Of a stretch of 19,196 nt of DNA, positions 15,747-19,196 are shown in pieces. Origin of the DNA: an uncultured Clostridia bacterium (GTDB lineage Bacteria > Bacillota_A > Clostridia > TANB77 > CAG-508); NCBI GenBank assembly GCA_944392525.1, contig CALXXB010000031.1, forward strand, positions 1 to 19,196, read 5' to 3'. A model generated the notes under the pieces. That model was not told the DNA's origin. It was given only the letters and a program-made list of their open reading frames with translations, and did no database searches. The position numbers were made by a program, and so were the translations under genes. Every line of letters starts with the position of its first letter. Within the stretch, counting starts at the first letter, position 1.

Positions 15747-16880
15747 TTGAGAAGAAACAAAAATAAATCAAAAAGAATAATATTTGTGGCTATTTTTTTA
15801 ATATTTATTTGGATATTTGGATTCTATTTATATACTACATATCAAAATATCGAAATAAATGAAAGTAATTATACTGCAGAAAGGCAACAATCCACAATAA
15901 AAGAACAAACTGTGGAAAAAGCAGAAGAAAATAGTAACACAGTTGCAGATATGTTAGAAGAAACAACAGAAAAAGTAGTAGGAATTTCAAAATTAAAGAA
16001 TACAGGAAGTAGTATATTTTCTAATAGTCAAGAAAGTGATTTAGGATTAGGAACAGGATTTATAGTAACGTCTGATGGCTATATAGTAAGTAACAGCCAT
16101 GTGACAGGAGAAAAGTATAGTAAATGCTATGTAACATTAGAAAATGGAAACAACTATGAAGGGACTGTAGTTTGGAGTGATACTGATTTAGACCTATCTA
16201 TTGTAAAAATAAATAGCAAGAATTTGCCATATATGAGTCTAGGAGATTCCAGTTCAATTAGAGTAGGGGAAACTGTTTATGCAATAGGAAACCCGATAGG
16301 GTTTGAATTTAGAAGAACAGTAACATCAGGAATTATAAGTGCAAAAAACAGAACAATAAAAATAGAAGAAGAAAATAAAACTTCTTACATGACAGATTTA
16401 ATACAAACAGATGCAACAATAAATCCTGGAAATAGTGGAGGACCATTAATATATTCAAATGGAGAGGTCATTGGAATTAATACTGTAAAGATATCAACAG
16501 CAGAAGGAATAGGATTTGCAATACCAATTAATATAATAAAACCAATAATAGAGAGTTTTAAAGAAACAGGAACATTTGAGGAGGCAACTATTGGAATTTA
16601 TGCTTATGATAAAGAAGTAATACCATATTTAAATTCTAGTTATAATACAATAAATTTTGATACAGGAATATATGTTGCACAAATTACAAAAAATGGACCA
16701 GCAGATAATACAGAATTAAAAGAAGCGGATATTATTACAAGTATAGACGGTAAAGAATTGAATACAATGAATGATTTAAGAGAATATATTTATACAAAAA
16801 AGCCAAATGATGAAGTAATACTTAAAGTTACAAGAGGTAAAATAAGTAAAGAGATAAAACTAGTATTAGGGAAAAAATAG
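15747..16880 (+). CDS. Membrane-anchored HtrA/DegP-type serine protease with one PDZ domain
   Basis: Envelope quality-control protease of the S1C (HtrA/Deg) family, 377 residues from the chosen start. Layout: basic N-terminus, one membrane anchor (about 11-31), a Glu/Thr-rich stalk (about 35-75), a trypsin-like domain (about 75-280) and a C-terminal PDZ domain (about 285-375, with GIYVAQITKNGPADNTELKE). Catalytic triad: His118 in NSHVTG, Asp149 in TDLDLSIVKI and Ser230 in PGNSGGPL. The anchor puts the protease outside the membrane, where it would degrade misfolded exported proteins. Start: GTG at 15738 or TTG at 15747. GAGGTG sits 6 nt before the TTG, so TTG is preferred and the GTG is probably part of the ribosome binding site. 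The M23 gene nearby has an identical arrangement. It diverges from the NRPS operon. Active site intact. Confidence 0.93.
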   Translation: MRRNKNKSKRIIFVAIFLIFIWIFGFYLYTTYQNIEINESNYTAERQQSTIKEQTVEKAEENSNTVADMLEETTEKVVGISKLKNTGSSIFSNSQESDLGLGTGFIVTSDGYIVSNSHVTGEKYSKCYVTLENGNNYEGTVVWSDTDLDLSIVKINSKNLPYMSLGDSSSIRVGETVYAIGNPIGFEFRRTVTSGIISAKNRTIKIEEENKTSYMTDLIQTDATINPGNSGGPLIYSNGEVIGINTVKISTAEGIGFAIPINIIKPIIESFKETGTFEEATIGIYAYDKEVIPYLNSSYNTINFDTGIYVAQITKNGPADNTELKEADIITSIDGKELNTMNDLREYIYTKKPNDEVILKVTRGKISKEIKLVLGKK

Positions 16881-16892
16881 CAAAAAGAAAAA

Positions 16893-16911
16893 CCCAAAGC
16901 AAAGCAAGGGG
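16893..16911. terminator. Weak candidate terminator between htrA and the small high-GC gene
   Basis: CCC (16893-16895) can pair with GGG (16908-16910), with an inner GC/GC pair and A-rich mismatches. On the minus strand the GGG is followed by TTTTTCTTTTTG, suiting termination of the leftward small gene. On the + strand the T run is about 10 nt farther on. The stem is short and imperfect, so this is tentative. Confidence 0.3.
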
Positions 16912-16938
16912 AAAAGATAATTCTTTTTTTAAAGAAGG

Positions 16939-17130
16939 CTAGTCGTCGGTGACGTCATCGAACCAGACTGAATTGAACTTACCGTAGAACCACTCAAGGG
17001 TGTAGTTAGTCTGCCAGTCGTATATGTCTTCCTTGACGACAGTGTACTTCTGACCGACAACCAAAAATGACGGATTAGAACAATTGTAATAGCATTCAGT
17101 GCCACCGTTATAGCGAACCTTCTTTACCAT
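16939..17130 (-). CDS. Small hypothetical protein, high GC, probably acquired
   Basis: Predicted 63-residue protein of unknown function. The start is well supported: ATG 17130 has a near-perfect AAAGGAGG 6 nt upstream, the strongest ribosome binding site in the window. The open frame continues upstream to a TTG at 17223, but that extension has no comparable site and would run through the ribosome binding site. The protein is rich in Tyr, Trp, Asp and Cys, with GGTECYYNCSNPS near the start, VGQKYTVVKED, WQTNYTLEW and an acidic FDDVTDD tail. It looks like a small beta-rich domain, similar in style to short phage or mobile-element proteins I recall from Clostridia, but I cannot name a family. 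By hand count GC is about 84 of 190 bases (44%), far above neighbouring genes, indicating foreign origin. No integrase, transposase or flanking repeat was found. Same strand as the M23 gene, 101 nt downstream. Confidence 0.65.
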   Translation of the reverse strand: MVKKVRYNGGTECYYNCSNPSFLVVGQKYTVVKEDIYDWQTNYTLEWFYGKFNSVWFDDVTDD

Positions 17131-17231
17131 GAATTTCCTCCTTTTGCAATCGCAATACCTACGCTGCCATACATTAGATGAATAGGAGTAAAAACATTCA
17201 TCACAATTAACATAAATGGTCAAAAGTGTAA

Positions 17232-18269
17232 TTATTCAGTATTTTCATCCATAAAATCAAATCTTCTAGAATAATCTTTAGTTTCTTGATTTGACATATA
17301 GACTTCAGAACGGTTTTGCTTTAAGAATTCTATTATTTCATATACATCAATCCATATTTCATTTGGACTATCTACTTGAGACTCATCAAAGATAAGCTGC
17401 ATACCAAAATGAAGGTGAGGAACGTTTATATTATTTACATTTTCTTTTATACTATATCCGGTCATACCAAGGTATCCGATAACATCTCCAGCTTTAACGG
17501 TATCACCTTCTTGCAAATTTTCTACATATGGATGGTCTTTTCTTAAATGAGCATAATAATAGTATCTTTTAGAATCAAAACTTCTAATTCCAATTCTCCA
17601 ACCGCCATATTGGTTCCAACCTAAATGTTCAACTATTCCAGATTCTACTGCAATAATAGGAGTTCCGATACTTCCCATTAAATCATTTCCTAAATGAGTT
17701 CTTTGGAAACCATAGGACCTAGACTTTCCAAAGTCATCATAATGAGAAAAAGAATAATTTTTTGCAATAGGAAGAAATGCTTTTACTCCATATTTTTGAG
17801 TAAATGTAGTTTCTCCATTTTCAGTTTTAGTTTCTATAGAATAAGTGCCAATAAAGTTAGAAAGAATAGCAGAATAAGCTTCATAATAGTAATTATAATA
17901 TTTTAAGTCTTGTGTAAGTTTTTCCATAGTTTCTCCATTTTGCAGTTTTTCTATTAATTTATCTAAATCAGTTTTTTTGAAGTTATCAAAATCACCACCA
18001 CATTTACAAGCAAGGTAGCTTAAAAGTTCTATCCAATTATATTCTATTTCAGAATTTTTATTATGAGAATCAATATCTAATTTAGCTGTTAAATTCATAG
18101 CTTCAGAAGTAACATTAAAATCAACCCATTTTATATAGTCTTCTTCTTTTTCTTTATTATCAGAATCATTTGCAAAAGATACGAAAAGGAGAATAGAAAG
18201 TGAGATTATTAACATTATAAAAAAACAAATAATAAATTTCCTATTTATTTTAAAAGATTTAATCAGCAA
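17232..18269 (-). CDS. Membrane-anchored M23 (LytM-type) metallopeptidase
   Basis: Predicted extracytoplasmic zinc endopeptidase that cuts peptide cross-links in peptidoglycan, 345 residues. N-terminal membrane anchor (about 11-32), an alpha-helical region (about 45-145) with WIELLSYLACKCGGDF, then the M23 domain (about 185-315). Zinc and catalytic residues: His192 and Asp196 in HLGNDLM, His241 in YYYAHL, and His285/His287 in PHLHFGM. The lysostaphin-type lid segments GTPIIAVESG and WNQYGGWRIGI are also present, and the set is complete. Start: the open frame extends upstream to 18575, but that would overlap guaD and add an unlikely hydrophobic tail. GGGGTG lies 6 nt before TTG 18269, exactly as at htrA; GTG 18278 is the alternative. 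Probable role in wall remodelling during growth, division or sporulation. I cannot tell which. Confidence 0.9.
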   Translation of the reverse strand: MLIKSFKINRKFIICFFIMLIISLSILLFVSFANDSDNKEKEEDYIKWVDFNVTSEAMNLTAKLDIDSHNKNSEIEYNWIELLSYLACKCGGDFDNFKKTDLDKLIEKLQNGETMEKLTQDLKYYNYYYEAYSAILSNFIGTYSIETKTENGETTFTQKYGVKAFLPIAKNYSFSHYDDFGKSRSYGFQRTHLGNDLMGSIGTPIIAVESGIVEHLGWNQYGGWRIGIRSFDSKRYYYYAHLRKDHPYVENLQEGDTVKAGDVIGYLGMTGYSIKENVNNINVPHLHFGMQLIFDESQVDSPNEIWIDVYEIIEFLKQNRSEVYMSNQETKDYSRRFDFMDENTE

Positions 18270-18387
18270 AAAATTCACCCCATACAAATATATGGTAAAA
18301 AGATTAATATTATGATAAGATATAAAAGGTAAAATTAATAACAAAAAATAAAAAAGAAAAAATAGAACCGGGAGAGGAGAGTTTATA

Positions 18388-18849
18388 ATGAATGAATTTA
18401 TGAAATGCGCAAATGAGAATGCTGAAAATGGAATCGAGAAAAAAGAAGGAGGGCCATTTGGAGCAGTAATAGTTGATAAAAATGGAAATATAATTTCAAA
18501 TGGAAATAATAAAGTATTAAAAAATAATGATCCAACAGCACATGCAGAAATTGTTGCAATAAGAGAGGCTTGCAAGGAATTAAATACTTATGATTTATCA
18601 GATTATATTTTATATACTTCTTGTGAACCATGTCCAATGTGTTTATCAGCAGCCATTTGGGCAAATATAAAGACTATATATTATGGTTGTACAAAAGAAG
18701 ATGCAAATAATATTGGTTTTAGAGATGATATTATTTATGATTATTTAAAAGGTGAAAATAAAAGTTTAGTAAAATTAGAAAATATTGATAGAGAAGAGTG
18801 TTTAAAAACATTTGATAAATATAGTAAAGAAAATGGAATAATTTATTAA
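18388..18849 (+). CDS. guaD: Guanine deaminase (CDA-fold, GuaD type)
   Basis: Zinc-dependent deaminase of 153 residues, predicted to convert guanine to xanthine in purine salvage. The cytidine-deaminase-fold motifs are seen: GGPFGAVIVD (21-30), TAHAE (50-54; zinc ligand His52, proton shuttle Glu54) and SCEPCPMC (78-85; zinc ligands Cys82 and Cys85). The call of GuaD rather than tRNA deaminase TadA rests on recalled resemblance to the B. subtilis enzyme: DPTAHAE followed by IREACKELNTYDLSDYILYT, the segment NIGFRDDIIYDYL after the zinc site, the C-terminal extension ending in an aromatic residue, and the near-equal length (about 156 there). The ATG has GGGAGAGGAG about 8 nt upstream. It diverges from the M23 gene across 118 bp and is monocistronic, ending at a strong hairpin. 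A TadA-like alternative is less likely. Confidence 0.82.
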   Translation: MNEFMKCANENAENGIEKKEGGPFGAVIVDKNGNIISNGNNKVLKNNDPTAHAEIVAIREACKELNTYDLSDYILYTSCEPCPMCLSAAIWANIKTIYYGCTKEDANNIGFRDDIIYDYLKGENKSLVKLENIDREECLKTFDKYSKENGIIY

Positions 18850-18853
18850 AAAT

Positions 18854-18887
18854 AAATAAAACGAGAGAAAAAACTCTCGTTTTATTT
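18854..18887. terminator. Bidirectional terminator between guaD and aspS
   Basis: A perfect 14-bp stem AAATAAAACGAGAG/CTCTCGTTTTATTT (18854-18867 with 18874-18887) with an A6 loop. The T-rich right arm serves guaD, and the complementary T-rich arm serves aspS. The aspS stop codon (18884-18882) lies inside the stem, so the two convergent genes end with almost no spare DNA. Confidence 0.9.
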
Positions 18888-19196
18888 GTTTTGTGGTATT
18901 GTTCTTATATGAACATCTCTTAATAAATCCATCTTAATATTACTTGGAGCTCCCATCATTAAATCTTGAGATCTACTGTTTAATGGAAATGCTATTACGT
19001 CTCTTATTGATTCAGTATCTGCAAGTAACATTATCATTCTATCAATACCATGTGCTATACCTGCATGAGGTGGAGCACCGTATTGGAATGCTGTATATAA
19101 GGCACCAAATTTTGTTTTTACTTCTTCTTCTGTATATCCTGCCATTGAAAATGCTTTAATCATTACTTCAATGTCATGATTTCTAACAGCACCAGA
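18882..19196 (-). CDS. aspS: Aspartyl-tRNA synthetase, C-terminal end (5' part outside window)
   Basis: The last 104 residues of a class II aminoacyl-tRNA synthetase that charges tRNA-Asp. The frame is open to the window edge, so the start lies beyond 19196. The visible part begins SGAVRNHD and contains [17 protein letters not shown] and class II motif 3, [22 protein letters not shown] (quoted in parts: GIDRMIML and [10 protein letters not shown]). These match bacterial AspS, including the conserved [11 protein letters not shown] active-site segment with its ATP-binding Arg in GIDR. The tail ending in IPQNK is followed at once by the stop inside the shared terminator. Whether the enzyme is discriminating (Asp only) or also charges tRNA-Asn cannot be judged from this fragment. 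Confidence 0.95.
   Translation of the reverse strand, partial: SGAVRNHDIEVMIKAFSMAGYTEEEVKTKFGALYTAFQYGAPPHAGIAHGIDRMIMLLADTESIRDVIAFPLNSRSQDLMMGAPSNIKMDLLRDVHIRTIPQNK

Noticed and set aside
17131..17223. Longer 94-residue version of the small high-GC protein
   Set aside because: It would start at TTG without a ribosome binding site, while ATG 17130 has an AAAGGAGG at ideal distance.
16881..17231. Insertion-sequence ends or target-site duplication around the high-GC gene
   Set aside because: I compared the flanks by eye and found no matching direct repeats or terminal inverted repeats.
17694..17906. Plus-strand ORF opposite the M23 domain
   Set aside because: Antisense shadow of a well-conserved catalytic domain. 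The same holds for 18398-18664 opposite guaD and 18944-19159 opposite aspS.
18270..18575. N-terminal extension of the M23 gene upstream of the TTG start
   Set aside because: It would overlap guaD on the opposite strand, shows only low-complexity hydrophobic sequence, and ignores the GGGGTG ribosome binding site before TTG 18269.
18388..18849. tadA (tRNA adenosine deaminase) as the name of the deaminase
   Set aside because: The zinc motifs are shared, but the GFRDDIIYDYL segment and the C-terminal extension fit the GuaD type better.
1..19196. CRISPR array, tRNA or rRNA genes
   Set aside because: No regularly spaced repeats and no cloverleaf or rRNA-like GC-rich conserved segments were seen on either strand.

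Overview
The window is very AT-rich, uses the standard genetic code, and has strong GGAG-type ribosome binding sites, TTGACA/TATAAT-type promoters and U-tailed hairpin terminators. This fits a low-GC Firmicute, most likely an anaerobic or gut-type member of the Clostridia. That placement is inferred from composition and protein style, not from a marker search. I see no rRNA, tRNA, CRISPR array, transposase or integrase.

Layout. At the left edge (1-1697, + strand) are the C-terminal part of an ABC-F ATPase and a translationally coupled GNAT acetyltransferase, closed by a hairpin terminator. A leftward three-gene operon (5480 to 1741) follows: a fused GT2 + GT-D (DUF1792) glycosyltransferase, a polysaccharide pyruvyl transferase-family protein and a PP2C-like phosphatase. 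It has a clear TTGAAT-N17-TATAAT promoter and looks like a surface glycan or glycoprotein decoration locus with a phosphatase attached. Divergent from it is tex (5777-7960), with a TTGACT-N17-TATAAT promoter and a structured leader.

The centrepiece is a leftward set (15532 to 7997): a single-module nonribosomal peptide synthetase with condensation, adenylation, carrier and reductase domains (C-A-T-R), then a membrane histidine kinase 18 nt downstream, then a receiver-HD-GYP response regulator. A terminator-like hairpin separates the kinase from the regulator. The NRPS promoter (TTGACA-N18-TATAAT) has a perfect 14-bp palindrome over the predicted start of transcription. The domain set predicts a reductively released acyl-amino aldehyde or alcohol. 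The neighbours suggest a link to membrane sensing and cyclic-di-GMP breakdown. The functional link is inference.

To the right are a membrane-anchored HtrA-type protease (+), a small gene of clearly higher GC on the - strand that looks acquired, a membrane-anchored M23 endopeptidase (-), a guanine deaminase-like protein (+), and the C-terminal end of aspartyl-tRNA synthetase (-), which runs off the right edge. htrA and the M23 gene share an identical 13-nt start region (GGTGAATTTTTTG), which argues for TTG starts.
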